A stretch of 64,000 nt of DNA from assembly GCA_963921825.1 (NCBI GenBank), contig OY997589.1, positions 74,384,523 to 74,448,522 on the forward strand. Direction: 5' to 3'. Positions 34,997 to 47,851 of the stretch are shown piece by piece. The stretch comes from Erodium maritimum. Its lineage: Eukaryota > Streptophyta > Magnoliopsida > Geraniales > Geraniaceae. The translations under genes and the position numbers were made by a program. The notes under the pieces were generated by a model. That model made no database searches. It was not told where the DNA came from and saw only the letters and a list, made by a program, of their open reading frames with translations. The first letter of the stretch is position 1. Every line of letters starts with the position of its first letter.

Positions 34997-36420
34997 CTAG
35001 CACAATAACGAGCAAACTTTATTATAAAACACGGATAGGCCGTACAAGCTTGTAAGTAATTGGAAGAGGATAAGATACAATTTTATTGACGGTCGGAGCA
35101 CTGATCCTATACCTAATAACCCAGACAGATCCAGGGAGAGTGTAAGGGGTCGGTCCTTATTCCATCTATGTTGAGCACAGATGATCCTGTGAGCTTCCCC
35201 CGTCTCAACTTGATCGATATTGGTGTATCGCACCAGCGACCAAAGAGTATGCTAGGGAAAGGAGGAGGTTGGGAACTAGAGCGCATCTAGTTCAGTGGGG
35301 CCGGGGTATGCTCCTCAGTAACACCCCGGGCTGCCCTAAGCAACTCATGGTGACCCACGGAGCAATTGGTTGTGCCTCACTCAAGTCCTCTCGGGGTCAT
35401 CTACCGCCGCGGTGTCGTGGATTCCATGGTGTCTTGGGTATGAGTCTTGGATCCATCCATCTCTGGGGATGAGACGTTCCACCGAGGCTCCACTGGTCCC
35501 TGGACCTAGAGGATGCTCTGTGGCCCTAGGAGAGGAAGGATATCAGCGAGGTTCTTCTCCGAGTGCCCTGTGCGTCGGATCCGACGATTGTTCAGTCCTT
35601 TGATCACGTTGTCTCTCAGCTTCTACCGAGGGATTGTTTTCACCTCTCTTGTCTTGATAGGGACGGGTTTCTAGTGTCACTCGGAGTCGCATCAGCATCG
35701 TCATCGTTCAAGGCTCTCGAGCAGGATCATGATCTGTAGTAGGCTCAAAAAAGGTACAGTCATACTGATCAGTTGGCCACCATTGGTAGTGGTCATTCGA
35801 GGAGGACCAGCGATCATGCCTATCTCGTGTCTCGGATTTGGTGTCTAGTCTCTCGCACCATGGTTGCAGACTATGATTCGGTCGTGCCCAGATCGAATCC
35901 TATAACCAGGAGGATGATGGTACGAGTGTGGTAGGATCATAGATACCGTCCATTCCCTAATCGATCCCCGATATCCTCTATTTAAATTGATTGGTCTGAG
36001 ATCCACTAGGGGGCAAGTTCTACCGTGGGGGCAACCAAAATCTGACGGCGTAGTGGATGTCATCGTGGTTCCAAGCGGAAAAAATGAGTGGTTGGATGGA
36101 GATACGCCACTTCGTGTGGCAGGAAGCGGTGATCATTGGAGAGGGCATCGGAGTCACCTCGTGAGATGATCCAAGATCCCTAATGGGTTGATCGAGTAAT
36201 GGTTTGTCGTCGAACCGATAGACGGGCCGTTGGGGTAGATGCGGGTGGCCGAGGTGCTCTAGCATCCATAGAGACTGGCTGGTCGGGGAGGAAAGGTGAC
36301 TCGAGGATGGATCGGTAGAGGCCAAAATGGTTTGGGTAGGGGGAAGAGGGAGTTTGAAAATTTAAGATAACCATAGGCGGCACAGAGCGGTAACAATGAA
36401 GAAAACACAATAATATATTA
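34997..36420. other. GC-richer block of unknown origin
   Basis: Base composition shifts to GC-richer than both flanks, as in the LINE-derived blocks at 25-31 kb. Open frames on both strands (for example 35,269-35,603 plus and 36,020-36,410 minus) show no motif. Read on the minus strand, the left edge carries ATAATAAAGTTTGC, which could be a LINE-like 3' end, so a minus-oriented LINE remnant is possible but unproved. Confidence 0.3.
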
Positions 36421-36471
36421 CCTAATATTACACTAACGTATTACTTAATATTACATTAATTTTCATCCAAA

Positions 36472-36756
36472 TTACTTAAACAGTACAATCCAAAAAGGGA
36501 TATAACCACTATCATGAGGTGTTGGTCTACCAAGGCGATGAGGTGTTGGGTTATATGGTTGGGATGAGTGGTCTTCAAAAAACTTATCTACGTACGTGTA
36601 CGGTTGCTCGTCGGATGTGTATGGGTCTTCATATGTCTCCCCTTCTGTGTCACCATTATATACATAATCTTCATCGTCATCGTAGCTCTCGTACTTCATG
36701 GTTGGAGACCCAAACCAGCTTGAATTGCTCTCGTCTACAGAGCTCCAAACGCTCAT
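36472..36756 (-). CDS. Unidentified acidic open frame, doubtful
   Basis: A 94-residue frame, strongly acidic and Tyr-rich in its middle (YESYDDDEDYVYNGDTEGE, then DEQPYTYVDKFFEDHSSQ). The composition is unlike chance translation of AT-rich DNA, which suggests a real but probably partial coding piece. No family recognised. The neighbouring plus strand up to 37140 also has open frames without motifs. Confidence 0.25.
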   Translation of the reverse strand: MSVWSSVDESNSSWFGSPTMKYESYDDDEDYVYNGDTEGETYEDPYTSDEQPYTYVDKFFEDHSSQPYNPTPHRLGRPTPHDSGYIPFWIVLFK

Positions 36757-37140
36757 TCCACAACCTTATTGTTTTCGCAAAACGACTCTAAGTTGGGTAA
36801 ATTACAACAACCAAATAATAAGGATAGTCGTAAAGCGTGTCGTTTTAAATTGTATGTTCACGGCCATCCAAATATGGTTTGGAAGATGTGTGATTTGCTG
36901 AGAACGTGTATGTCGTTGTTCGAACGGACCAAACCGAAATATGCATGTTATATCAACAAGTCATGGGAAACAACGATTTCCAGCATAACCTTTGGTGGGG
37001 CAAAAGGTCTTGGTCTTGGCCTTCGTCATGGGGAAAAGGGTTGTTGGAGGTGGCATACATGATACAGCGGCGAGAAGATGAGGTGGTGGATGACATCGAG
37101 GAACCCATTTCTTCTTCAATCGAACTCGTCTTCTCTTAGT

Positions 37141-38119
37141 TCGATTTGGTAGAGACTCACAATAGCGACGGTTCTTCTTCGAAATATGAAAAAAAAAATT
37201 GAAAAATAATAAAAAAGAAAAAGTAATGAAAAATAAAAAATAATAAAGGGTAAACTTCAAAAAGCCTCATACAAATATACGCGATTATCACTTACATACA
37301 TAGATATAAAAATGCTTCATATCTAGAACGGATCCCTCCTTCCATGGCTCGATTGAGGTCGAGCTTCATTCCAGATTCGTTTAGGGGTTAGGGCTTCGAT
37401 TTCTAGGTTTGTGTATTGTGTTTGTAAAATCTGAGTGATGGCTTGTATATCGATTTCTAGATTTGAATTTGTAAAATCTGGGTTTCGAGCGGCGACAGCA
37501 GTGAGAAGACCGTGTCAAAATCTAGGTTGATTTCGGTTTCGTGTCAAAATTTCTAGGTTGATTTTCTGGGTTTCTTTCGGCTTCGTGTTCAAATCTGGGT
37601 TTCGTGTTTTGCACTTCTTCAATTTCATCTTGTCCCCTCCTCTTCTTTGATTTCTTCGATCAAACCCACGAGATGTAACTAGGTTTGGAGCGGCGGCGAC
37701 AAGAAGACCAAGGACGACGACCTTGCTTCCGGCCGATCAACTTCTACGACGACGTGAAACCTAACCTACTTGAGAAACTTCTGGAAGAAGACGAAGTAAT
37801 ATTAACAGAAATAGCAAAAAATTAAAATAAATTTCTGATTCTCAAATTTCTTTATAAAATGGAAAAGTAAATTCTATTTTGTTATTGAAAACATTCAAAA
37901 CATTTATTAAATTATTTAAAAAACAAATAAATAAAATTATAAAATATTAAAATTCAATTTTTATGAAAAAAGAAATTAAAAATAAACAATGAAAATTATA
38001 TTTATTAAAATTATATTTTAAACAATGAAAATTATCAAAATTTAAAAAGTATTTATGAAAATATAAGATAATTAAGAAAAATATATTTTTATTATAAATA
38101 AAAAATATGAAATATTATT
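37141..38119. other. AT-rich spacer
   Basis: About 37,320-37,790 contains repeated TCTAGGTTGATTT / TCTGGGTTTCG phrases. From 37,800 the sequence is nearly pure A/T. No gene seen. Confidence 0.4.
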
Positions 38120-38881
38120 TGTCACGCCCCAAATCCGGTTTTGACCGGACCCGAGACGTGAACTAAGAATAATAAAATAAACGATAATAAAAAGAATGAA
38201 TTTAAATGAAATATAACATGAGTCAACCGCTCAAATCCGAACAATTTAACACATAGTTTAGTACGGGAAAAAAAGATACGTCTTTCTACAACATCAAACC
38301 ACCCGGATCCTCAAGGTGCTCTCGAGCCGTGAGACAACCTCTAAGTCTACTCAGCAATGAAACCTGTAAAGACAGTAAAAAAACAGAGGGGGTGAGCTTA
38401 CGCTCAGTAGGAAAAAGTGGTAAAGGACAAGGACTCCCGCTTCGATTCCAAAATTCTCAATTAGTACAATTACTAAGAAGACGACACAATTAGAGACCAA
38501 CAGAAAAAGCAACACTTAATAAAATAACAGCTCAAAGGGAGAACAACAGGGAGACAGCTTATTTCCCACTAGAAGACAACTAAAGAAAAGCACAAATCCC
38601 GAAATATAGATAATTAACCCACCCGACTCCGATCCACACACCAACACACATAACGTACCGGAACACGCATCGGCCTAGATGTCTTCCCGGAACTCACGTC
38701 GGGGTAAAACACACAAACATTATACCGGACCAGCACACACCTCGGTCGGGTATCTTCCCATAGCACGAGGTACAAGTCACATCGTAACACCCAAATCATA
38801 CATACAGGTAAAGCAATAACAACCACGCAATAAATCATTAGCAATACACACACAATAAGTCTCCCTTAATACGCCGGATCC

Positions 38882-39100
38882 CACGGCTATAGCACAATTT
38901 TCCGACACCCAGTCGGAGGGCAGGCGTACCTTATCACGATTCATAGCTCATTTTACCGACGCTTAGTCGGAAGGCAGGTGCGCCTTAACACTATCAATAG
39001 CATATTTTACCGACTCCTAGTCGGAAGGTAGGTACACCTTATCATAGAATCACAACACATTTTACCGACTCCTAGTCGGAAGGTAGGTACACCTTATCAC
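38882..39100. repeat. ~50-60 bp tandem repeat in the solo LTR
   Basis: Four copies of a TTTTACCGACTCCTAGTCGG-like core followed by AAGGTAGGTACACCTTATCA, at about 38,900, 38,952, 39,006 and 39,060. The last two are almost identical. Each core contains the short inverted repeat CCGAC..AGTCGG. Confidence 0.8.
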
Positions 39101-39943
39101 GTAACCTGATCATCGTGTACCCGTCATACCAACATATCAACCCAACAATTCACAACGACATACTATACCAACCAAACTTACTGAACACGCTACAACAAAT
39201 GCATCATAACAAAAAGCTTCCGACATAACTTACCAAGCATACTACATCGGTCTATTATTCATCCGATCATAATATAAGACAACACTCACATCACATTCAA
39301 CCAATCATAACACAGATCAACCATTCACATCACACTCATCACAAATCATCTAGTTTAGTGTGACTCTCAAATTAACCTAAAGACGGAGCATGCATCAATA
39401 CTAAGGACGAACAATCATCAATACGTACATTCAACAAGCAATCCTAAGGCTCGACATGACCATTCTACCAGCACGGCAATTTCCCAAAGTATTGAAAGCG
39501 GTTAGCTAGTGAATCACATCCTATATGCATACTAAGACTCGTCTGGTTATTATTGTAATTAAAATCGATTATTATAGTGAATCACATCCTATATGCAAAC
39601 TAGGACCTTTCCGGTTATTATTATCCTATAGGCATACCATTAAAAATATTTAAATTAAAAGTGGAGTTTACTACTCTTCCCTACCTTGAAGTCTCCAACG
39701 CTTAAATACTCCTAGCAGCTGACGTCCTGGCTAGCTTCCTCCTCGTCCTCTCACACGGTCCCAAAGGCCTCCTCCTCCATCGAGCTCGGGTCCAAGGTCT
39801 TGGATCACAATTAATACCAAAATTAAAGGCTAAACAAGGCGATTTAAGAGGCAAACATCTAAGTTAAAAACCCCAAACAAACGGTTCAAGATAAAAGCTC
39901 GAAATAGATGAAAACACCTAAAAAGGACCCCAAAACAGGTCTG

Positions 39944-40080
39944 CCACGGATTGGGTCACTGATCCGTGAGGCTACCCGTCACGGTTCTCCTCACGGAGCC
40001 GTGACTAGCGCCGTCACGGTATCCCTCACGGAACCGTGACGTCCTCCGTCACGGTTCCCGTCACGGATCCGTGACGGGTC
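39944..40080. repeat. Cluster of ~35-bp palindromic units
   Basis: Units such as CCGTCACGGTTCTCCTCACG + GAGCCGTGAC repeat at about 39,975, 40,011 and 40,046, with a more diverged one at about 39,944. Each is nearly its own inverse complement and can fold as a hairpin; units are also inverted copies of one another. The cluster lies in the GC-rich middle of the minus-oriented solo LTR. Confidence 0.85.
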
Positions 40081-40971
40081 TGGACAGGTTCGTCCTCCAG
40101 CCCCGATTTCACGAAAATAAACGCCAAAACCTCCATTTTTATCCAACAAAAAGATTCAAAACCGTCCCCCAACCTCCAATACTTCAACAATCTAAATGAG
40201 TTTCATCAAAAACATAAAAAACCCAAGAGATTTCACCAAATAAAACCACTTTTCTACATCTATCAACCATAAGAACACCAAAACTCCATTTCCATGGCTA
40301 ACCCATCTAGTTCAAGCTTTGTTCTACCCAACCCCACAACACACTTTAACCAAAAACGAGATTTGATAGAAGAATTACCTTTGCAATGAGGAGTAGAAGA
40401 AGAAAATGGAAGAATCCAAGCTTTTGGTGAAGAAATGGTCTCAAAGTTCCTTCTTTTCTCTCTTTCTTCTTCTTCAAGCTTCCAAGGCACCCTCTCTCTC
40501 TCTCTCTCCCTTGAAGAAATTCGGCCAACACACACTAATGGGCTGAATTGCTCTCTCTTTAGCCCCTTTAACCTACTTTGGAATGGACGAGAATGTCCCT
40601 TAAGCCAAAAGCCTCTCATGCCTTAGATTTAGGGGTATTTGGGTCATTCTTTCCCCCTTTCTTCTCCCCAAATCTAACATGGACAAGTGTCCATGTGGGG
40701 ACCACTTCTCTTCTTAGGAATTTCCAACACAACAACTAATTCGGTTCTAGTCCTTAATTAGGCGCAGTTTGACCCCGGTTTGACTTTTTCACACTTACAA
40801 CCAATTGAAAAGAAACGGCCCAATTAAGCTAACCATAACGACGACTAAGATTTTTGGGCCCCGGAAAGGTCCCGAATGACTTCCGGAGTCATCGGTTTAC
40901 TTTTCCGACAAAAAGTCAACTATCGCCGGAAACGCCGGTTCGATCGGGATCGACCGGAGGCGGTTCTTACA

Positions 40972-42479
40972 TTATCACAATTAATAAAAAAACATTTTAA
41001 AAGAAATTTTGTGAAATTAATTTTAAAATAATAAATGATTTTTTAACAAATAAATAAATAAGAATGAGTTAATAAGTTATTGATATTATTAAATCAAAAA
41101 TAAAAAGTCAATCTAAATTAAAAAAAGGATAAAACTATATTTTTATTCTTAATTCAAAAGTAAACCAAAATAATATAGGGGAAATGGTCATTTAACTTTC
41201 CTCTATTAGTTTTTAAACCCAATTGCATAAAACGTCTGTGTACCAAACATAAGGGTATCAAAATATATTAGACAAACATAAAGGTATCAAAACGTCCGTG
41301 GGTATTTAACCCAAAAATCTGTTAACTTTTTGTGAAAATACGTTCATCATTGAAACCCTAATATCAGGCCCAACTTTAAAAAAAAATTACGAATATGTCA
41401 TTATAGATATAAATCTAATTTTTGAAACATATATCATATTCAAATTAGATAACATAAAAACATATTCAATTCATAACCTAGGGTTTTTCTCACTTTTTGA
41501 AAACCTCTCTTCCTCCAAAACCATTTCCGCCCCTCCCCCGTTTTCCACAACCATCCTTGCCTCTATGACCATCATAGATGCCCGCTTACCACGTTCGCCG
41601 ACCTCCGCCACTATATCCTCGTACCAGCTCGTCGCTCATCAACGGCTTGATCGATCTGATGCGTCTGTGGACCACCCCACGAGAAGACCCTGCTCACCTT
41701 ACTACTGATCGCTGGTGACTACCACATGAAATGGCGTACCTGCACCATGGAGATCGCCATGTCAGTCCAACCTCTCGGATCCAGCCACAATACCGACGAA
41801 TCGATACGGAGGAAGATGAGAATCTTGTCCTCTAATGGATCGCCAACGAAGTAGAACCGGAAATGGGGCCTCAGGGTCCTATTAGGGCACACCATTGAGG
41901 ATCATGTGAGAATGTCAGTCAGGATGTTCAAAATACAGATGCATCTCCAGTTGTAAAGTTAGACAACTTTGAAACTTATAAGGAATCTACATCTTCAATG
42001 TTGATGGTTGCTACATATAATTAATTTAGCTGAATCAAATATACCTTGTTTACAATGTCTATGAAGATGTCATGACATTCCTCAATAAGATCATACTTGT
42101 GTACATATAAGGGAAAGTGAAATACTGGAATTAGTCATCAGGGTATCTGATTACCTTGAAGGTCAATTAGTTGCATTCATTATCCAAATTCCTTGTTTCT
42201 GCCTGAAATTTCCATGTAAAGTTCATGTGTCCGGAGAAACAAGTAAGTCTAAGGCCTAATGGAAAGCATGGTAACCGTCTCATAAATATATTAGGAGATC
42301 ATGAGTAATTATTACATGTAAGTAATATGGAAGAGAGATGATTATTGAACTTCAAAAGAAGAAGAGAATTTGAAAAAGGAAAGTTGTGTCTATTTCAAAC
42401 TATTCCATTTAACACACAAGCAGATTGGGTTTTTCAAATCTCCCAAACTCTTCTCTGCTTGAAATAGCAGTGTGGCAGA
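40972..42479. other. Intergenic, element debris
   Basis: AT-rich to about 41,470, then a GC-richer 300 bp with no motif, then sequence leading into the copia-type remnant. No host gene seen. The piece from about 41,900 may already belong to that remnant. Confidence 0.35.
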
Positions 42480-42586
42480 TACTTCTATCGCCATCTTTCT
42501 CTCAACATCCTCTCGCAATCATCATGGATCCGAAAAGGATGAAAAGTATGAAGTTTTCCCAGAACTACAAGAATCGATAGTCTCTC

Positions 42587-44940
42587 TTGAAGTCTTATTC
42601 TATAGCCAATCTAGAAAAGCTAACTGAGGGAGAAAAATCTATGCCTCCAACGCAAGATCACAAATCTCAGTCCTTAGGAAATCTTGTCTCTGCAAAATCA
42701 ACATCTAGTAGAAAAGGTCAATCTAAAATCATCCTTGTAGAACAAGTTACGACTGATGCGTGTGAAGAACCTGTTTCAGATTATAAGGAAATTGTTAGTC
42801 TTGATGTCTCTTCACAACTCTCTCCTGAAAAATCTATGCATGTAAAGGAAAAAGGTAAAAGTAAGACTAACGTGTTAGAATAGGACAAAGAATCAGAAAT
42901 TATCGCTGAAATTGTGAGGGCAATTGAAAAGTAAAATGAATATGAAAATAGGCAAGATGATGCTCTTATATCTATTAGCACTGAAGAAATTGAGAAATCT
43001 TGTTGAAAAGGAAGTGGCTAGTCCTGATGCTCTCTCAACTTATAAAGAGGAGGAACAATATGATGTTGCCTCGGATATGCCAGAAGATGTCATGTAAAAA
43101 ATTGCAAATGATGTTATTGAAGAGGGTGTTCTTGTAGATATTGATCATGTGACAGAGAATAAAGAGAATGAGAGGAAATGGAAGATTATAGCTACCAAGC
43201 CAACTAGAGAATCCAAAAGGCACATGACATATGTGTCAGAGGATGACTTAGTCATTTCTATTAGCATCTTAAGAAAGAAATATGCATCCAAGAAGACTCA
43301 CGTTGCATCTGCCTCGAAGAAAACTTCAAAACCTATCAGACAATTGGTTGATGAACCCTCCTTAACTAAAAACGATCTATCTACTCCCACAAGTGGCTTA
43401 AAGAAGAAAAGCCTAAACAAAAAGGATCATCGAGCTCATGCTACAAGAAAAACTACCAAACCCACTATTCAGTTAGCTAACGAGCCTTTATCTACTAAAG
43501 AAGAATTTGGAGGTGTTACTCCTGCACCTATATCTCAAGGAAAGAAGTCTGCAGTAGTGAAGTAAACTTTAGAAGGAGTCCCCGAAGCTCCAATGGACAA
43601 TGTATCCTTTAACCATGAAGAAGCTGCTAAAAAATGAAGGTATGTCTATGAAGAACCATTCATGTAGAAAGGGAAATCTCAAGTGAAGCCGTGGGATTAG
43701 AACATATCTACAAGATTCTCCAAGATACTTCATTAATGAAGATTTTCAAGGACATTGGTCCTTTCTATCCTCATTTGGTGAAAGAGTTTATTTAAACATT
43801 GCTCCTGGATTTGATAACCTTGAAAGTCGGAACCAGTGTTCTAAAAATCTCGACTAGGTGCCACCTAGATGCCCCCGTCTAGGCCTAGCCGACCTGTCTA
43901 GCCACCTACAACAAATTTGCACAGTATATTGACGAAGTTAAAATAATTAGATGGTCATGGAGAGCTGTTTGGTGTTGGTGATATTAGGGGTTGTGCTTCT
44001 GAGTTGTTTTGTGTTATTTTTTAGGTATTTTAAATATTTGTTATCATTTTTAATATAATGAAATTCATATTTTGTTTCTAATATATCTATTAAAAATTCA
44101 AAAAATGGAAAATACAAATCCAATTAATCCCTGTCTAGCCTCCGATTAATCCCCGTCTAGCCCTCGATTAATCCCCGAAGGCCCTAACCGCCCGACTAGT
44201 GCCTAGCGACTTTTAGAACCTTGGTCAGAACTATCGCACGATAGTGGTTCGGAGAAATAATGTTATTGTCAGTGAAGATGTTGTCAACATCTATTTGGGC
44301 AAGCAAGCAATCAAGTCATGCCTTGTTATGTATGAACTTACCTCTGTAGGAAGGGAGATCACGGGGAAACCTGGTAAGCAATGGACATCTAAAGAGAAGC
44401 TCATCTTGTCCAACCTCACCCCTTGTACTTCGTCCCCTTTAAGATTGGATTGGCCAACTGGGCTCCTTCTTCGCATGCTTCTAGTATTACTCCTGAGCTG
44501 GCCAAACTCATCTTATACTAAATTTTGGATCTTTTGTTGTTGGACATTTAGCTCGTTATGCAAGATCTTATGCAACAAAACTACCTATTGGATTTCCTTC
44601 TCTCATCACCAGTATGATTCTACACCAATGTACCAACATTTTGAGAGACTTAGACATCAAGGGAAGGAAGCCTGCTCAGCTCTCCTTCAATCTGAAGCGC
44701 TTTGAGAACCTCAATGTCAATGAAGCCATTATGACTTCTAGCAAGAAGTTGAGCAGCTCGAAGGGGTCACAACTTCCTAGCTCTACTTTACAGAAAGTGC
44801 AAACACTATACAATGTGTTAAACCACATGAAGAAGTTGATAGTCGATCTTGTTGAGAACCTCAAAACTCAAGATGTCAAAGAGGATGTTGCAGATTATGT
44901 TGATGTAGAAAATTCTTCTACAGAATCAGATCCTCTTTGA
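42587..44940 (+). pseudogene. Env-like third-ORF relic of the copia-type element
   Basis: The first part is low-complexity and Lys/Ser/Thr-rich (42,587-43,565). The later part contains a globular region with PHLVKEF-like and TIVVRRNNVIVSEDVVNIYL segments, resembling the 'putative plant transposon protein' domain found in such accessory ORFs. A coiled, Ser-rich end follows to 44940. Broken, with several interruptions, and split by the hAT MITE. Family assignment rests on layout and a few phrases only. Confidence 0.45.
43834..44223. mobile_element. hAT-type MITE, 390 bp
   Basis: Eight-base target duplications GTCGGAAC (43826-43833) and GTCAGAAC (44224-44231) differ at one site. Ends are inverted: CAGTGTTCTAAAAATC on the left and CAAGGTTCTAAAAGTCGC read inward from the right, followed by CTAGG(T/C)GCC-like sequence. 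Near the right end a 22-bp unit (GATTAATCCCCGTCTAGCC) is repeated about three times. No coding capacity. It lies inside the env-like relic of the copia-type element and is therefore younger than it. Confidence 0.85.
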
Positions 44941-45439
44941 AGTTATGTGCCTTCCTTCTCTATCTTACTATGTGAACATTGTAATTGACTAGTGTGTGTG
45001 GACTATCTTTGCCTCAAGCATGTTCGGCCTTTTGTTGGATGTTATGTTAACTATTGTAATGCTCTCCAAGACAATATGGTTCTACCTGACATTGTAATGT
45101 CATTTATGGTATGATCAGTTTGTCTTTGCTTATACTACCTGTTATTTTGCTGCTATGCCTTTGGCCATTTTTTGAGGCAATCAGGGGGAGAAAAGGTATA
45201 TTTTGAAGTATCATGATGGGGATTGAAAGAGTTAATTGATAAAATATCATGCATATAAAGAGGAACATGTACAAGTACAGTACATGTACATGTGGTAGCA
45301 CAAGTGGTATTGCATGCATAAGCCTAAGCTCAAGATTGTGTTATTCAGTGTATACTAAGAAAGGCTTTATGTGTTTATCTTTCTCCTGAAGTATTGTGCT
45401 TAAAGTGTGTTTGCCACAAAAATAGTGAAAGGGGGAGAT

Positions 45440-46300
45440 TGTTGTTACATATGAGGTTGACAGTATTTGTGTCAAGCCAGATGTAAACTATGATGTTGTT
45501 TGACATCATAAGTATGCAATCGGTAACAGAGATAAGGAAGATGTTAGTGATAATGTCAACAGACGACGCGTGCGTGGCGTGTGCATATCCATACTTATCC
45601 GGTGTGCTGATTTGTTTCCTAGTTTAAAGATACCTCTTTAATATATACCTTCTCTATTTTAGAAATTCTCAAAAACAAGAAAACTAGGAGATTCATCTTG
45701 ATCGTGACTCTAGAGGTTAAGAAACCCTAGGAAACACGATACAAGGATGATTAAAGATATAAATACAAATGTATTCATCCAAGCCCGGTTCGGATCGAAA
45801 GCTACGTTTGCACAGAATATTCTGTAAGCCGTTTCCGTTTATCTGATAGTCCTCAATGACTATTGTGTGCATTGCACTTGTGTTCTTGATCTCAGAGTTC
45901 TCAAGCGTGTTGGTTTAGCGTGTTGAGAATTTGAATATAGTGAACTGAAGTGAATGTTGTTATGCTCATGCTATGTATCGTGACTGATCAAGTATTGGAG
46001 CTGTGTTTGAGTAATTGAAGTGTCACAACAACCTTTAAAGACGAAGATCAATCTGAGACAGAAGAGCTCGTAGGGTGGAACTGAGATGGGATCTCAATTT
46101 TAGGGGGAGACCCTGTTTAGGTTTGTCACTCTAAAACAATAGCACAAGTTGATCTAGATGATCTGATAACTTGTATGTTAGTTGATTACTTTTTAGTGAA
46201 AACCTCTCCACAAGCAGAGTGCCGCCAGATGTAGGTATGATGTACCAAACTGGGTAATCAATCTTGTGTCTTTGTGTATGCTTTCTTATTATTTATTGTT
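45440..46300 (+). mobile_element. LTR of the copia-type remnant
   Basis: Begins TGTTGTTACATATGAGG directly after a polypurine tract. The right end is not certain: an inverted CAACA occurs at 46,026-46,030, but typical copia LTR phrases continue to about 46,290, so the longer reading is preferred. No second LTR is seen in the window. Confidence 0.5.
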
Positions 46301-47851
46301 TATCTTTATAACGGTAAATCAAGATGTCAATTCACTAGTCATCACACCTTAAGGGACATCTTGCAATTGCACCTGAATAGAATTTCACCGACCATTCTGA
46401 ATTTAACGTGAACGTCTTGGTTAGAATATGATCTACATAAGTTCCCTAATAAGGGTCTTGGTATCACTCAAACTAGATAAATCATTAAGAAAAGCAATGA
46501 TGCAATTTAGTGTCTCAAGTAGTCTCAAGGTGCACAATAAATCATACACCAATCTTAGATAGCCACAACTAACAATTCACGGAGAAATCCACACCCAAAG
46601 CGGTAAACCACTGAAGGGAAATTCACGCCCGCAATCATCAATTTAGCTTAAAATACACATGACATGAATAGAAATCATCGGAGAATAATCAATCTCATAT
46701 AGAATGCAACGATGAAATCAAGCATCCAAAATAAGCACTAAACATATTAGGTAACGAATGCTACAAAAATATGGATCTAACACTTGACATTCCTTCAAGA
46801 GATAGAAAATCCTCTTAATTAAGTTCGTACCCAAACTCTAAATTTTTGTATGCAAATAATAATACAAACCATTTTCCCCGATTCAATTAACCTAAAAATC
46901 GAGCTATGTACATAAATCGACCAAAATCAATTAAATCGGGAAACGAACATAAATGGTTATTGAACTCAATATCGCAAAAACCATCATCGAACACCACAAA
47001 TGAATAACCTTATGCATTAATTACACTAAAATCTATTTACAACGACATCCATAGCTAGGAGTTACTACTCGCTAGCCATGGAGATAAAAACGATGAAATC
47101 AAGGATTGGAATCGACATTGAGCAAAGGAAAAAAAAGATGTAATAAGGTAAAACTCATGCAAGGAATGATGATTCATAGATTAGATCGTCAAAAACTCGT
47201 AAAAATCGTTTCAAAACTCCAAAACACCTCAAAGCTGAGCTTAGTGTTGAGCCTCTTTTTGAGCCTTGATTTCTGCTCTTTGAAGCCCCAAAATACAAAA
47301 TAAATCGATGGAATGGAAATGTGGGTGTACGAGCTTCACGCCGATAGCTTGAACGCCGCTAGAGGTAGCCAGAGCTTAGAGATCTAGCGAGTTGAATTCC
47401 TCTTATTGCTCTGTGTGTTTTGGGAAAATAATAAATGAAGTCCTTCCCCCACTTCTATTCTTCGAAATCGCGTGAAAGAGACGAAGAGAAAAACTTAGCG
47501 TTCTGAGACGAAGAGAAAAACTTAGCGTTCTGATCCTGCGCTGATGGCTCTAGATGAGGATCGGTGCACCCGAGATTGTGCTGGCAGGAAGGGACCAACG
47601 CACGCGTGCACGACACATGATGCAGCGTTGTAGCACCATACCTGCTATCGAGTACGGTGCGGACCATGAGAGGATCATGTGCAGTCGTAGTCAACACAAC
47701 AGGTAAGCAGATCGCAAGGCATGTAGGGCGCCACGTGGCTTGGATCTAGAGATGCTATCCACTTTGTATTTTTTTCTTCTCTTTTTCTCGTATTTGCTCC
47801 AATTCAACTCCGATTGGCTTCGTTCTTTCGCCAATAGTTTTTTTTTTGCGG
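46301..47851. other. Unclassified, probably element-derived sequence
   Basis: A-rich on the plus strand to about 47,300. It includes GAGTTACTACTCGCTAGCC and a direct repeat GAGACGAAGAGAAAAACTTAGCG at about 47,478 and 47,505. No gene and no clear element ends. Confidence 0.35.

Larger units (their letters stand above)
38120..40971 (-). mobile_element. Solo LTR in minus orientation, sister subfamily of Tekay type
   Basis: On the plus strand it runs from TGTCACGCCCCAAATCC to GGCGGTTCTTACA (2,852 bp). The flanking five bases are TTATT (38115-38119) and TTATC (40972-40976), a near-match target duplication. It shares with the other copies the terminal GGGGCGTGACA-type end (inverted), the AGCTAGGAC...CTGGCTAGCTTCCTCC block and the TGAGC hairpin near 38,393. 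The edge sequence is closest to the solo LTR at 6256. No internal region remains. Confidence 0.88.
42480..46300 (+). mobile_element. 3' part of a broken copia-type (SIRE-like) LTR element
   Basis: Parts seen in order: a Lys/Ser-rich and then globular env-like open region (about 42,530-44,940); a spacer with CTTTGGCCATTTTTTGAGGC and a GGGGGAGAAAAGG run; a polypurine tract GAAAGGGGGAGA at about 45,428-45,439; and the start of an LTR at 45,440. The LTR carries CAAGCAGAGTGCCGCCAGA and CCAAACTGGGTAATCAATC, phrases usual in copia LTRs. No gag, protease or reverse transcriptase region is recognisable upstream, so only the 3' portion survives. It is broken in several places, appears old, and was later hit by a hAT MITE (43834-44223). 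Confidence 0.55.
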
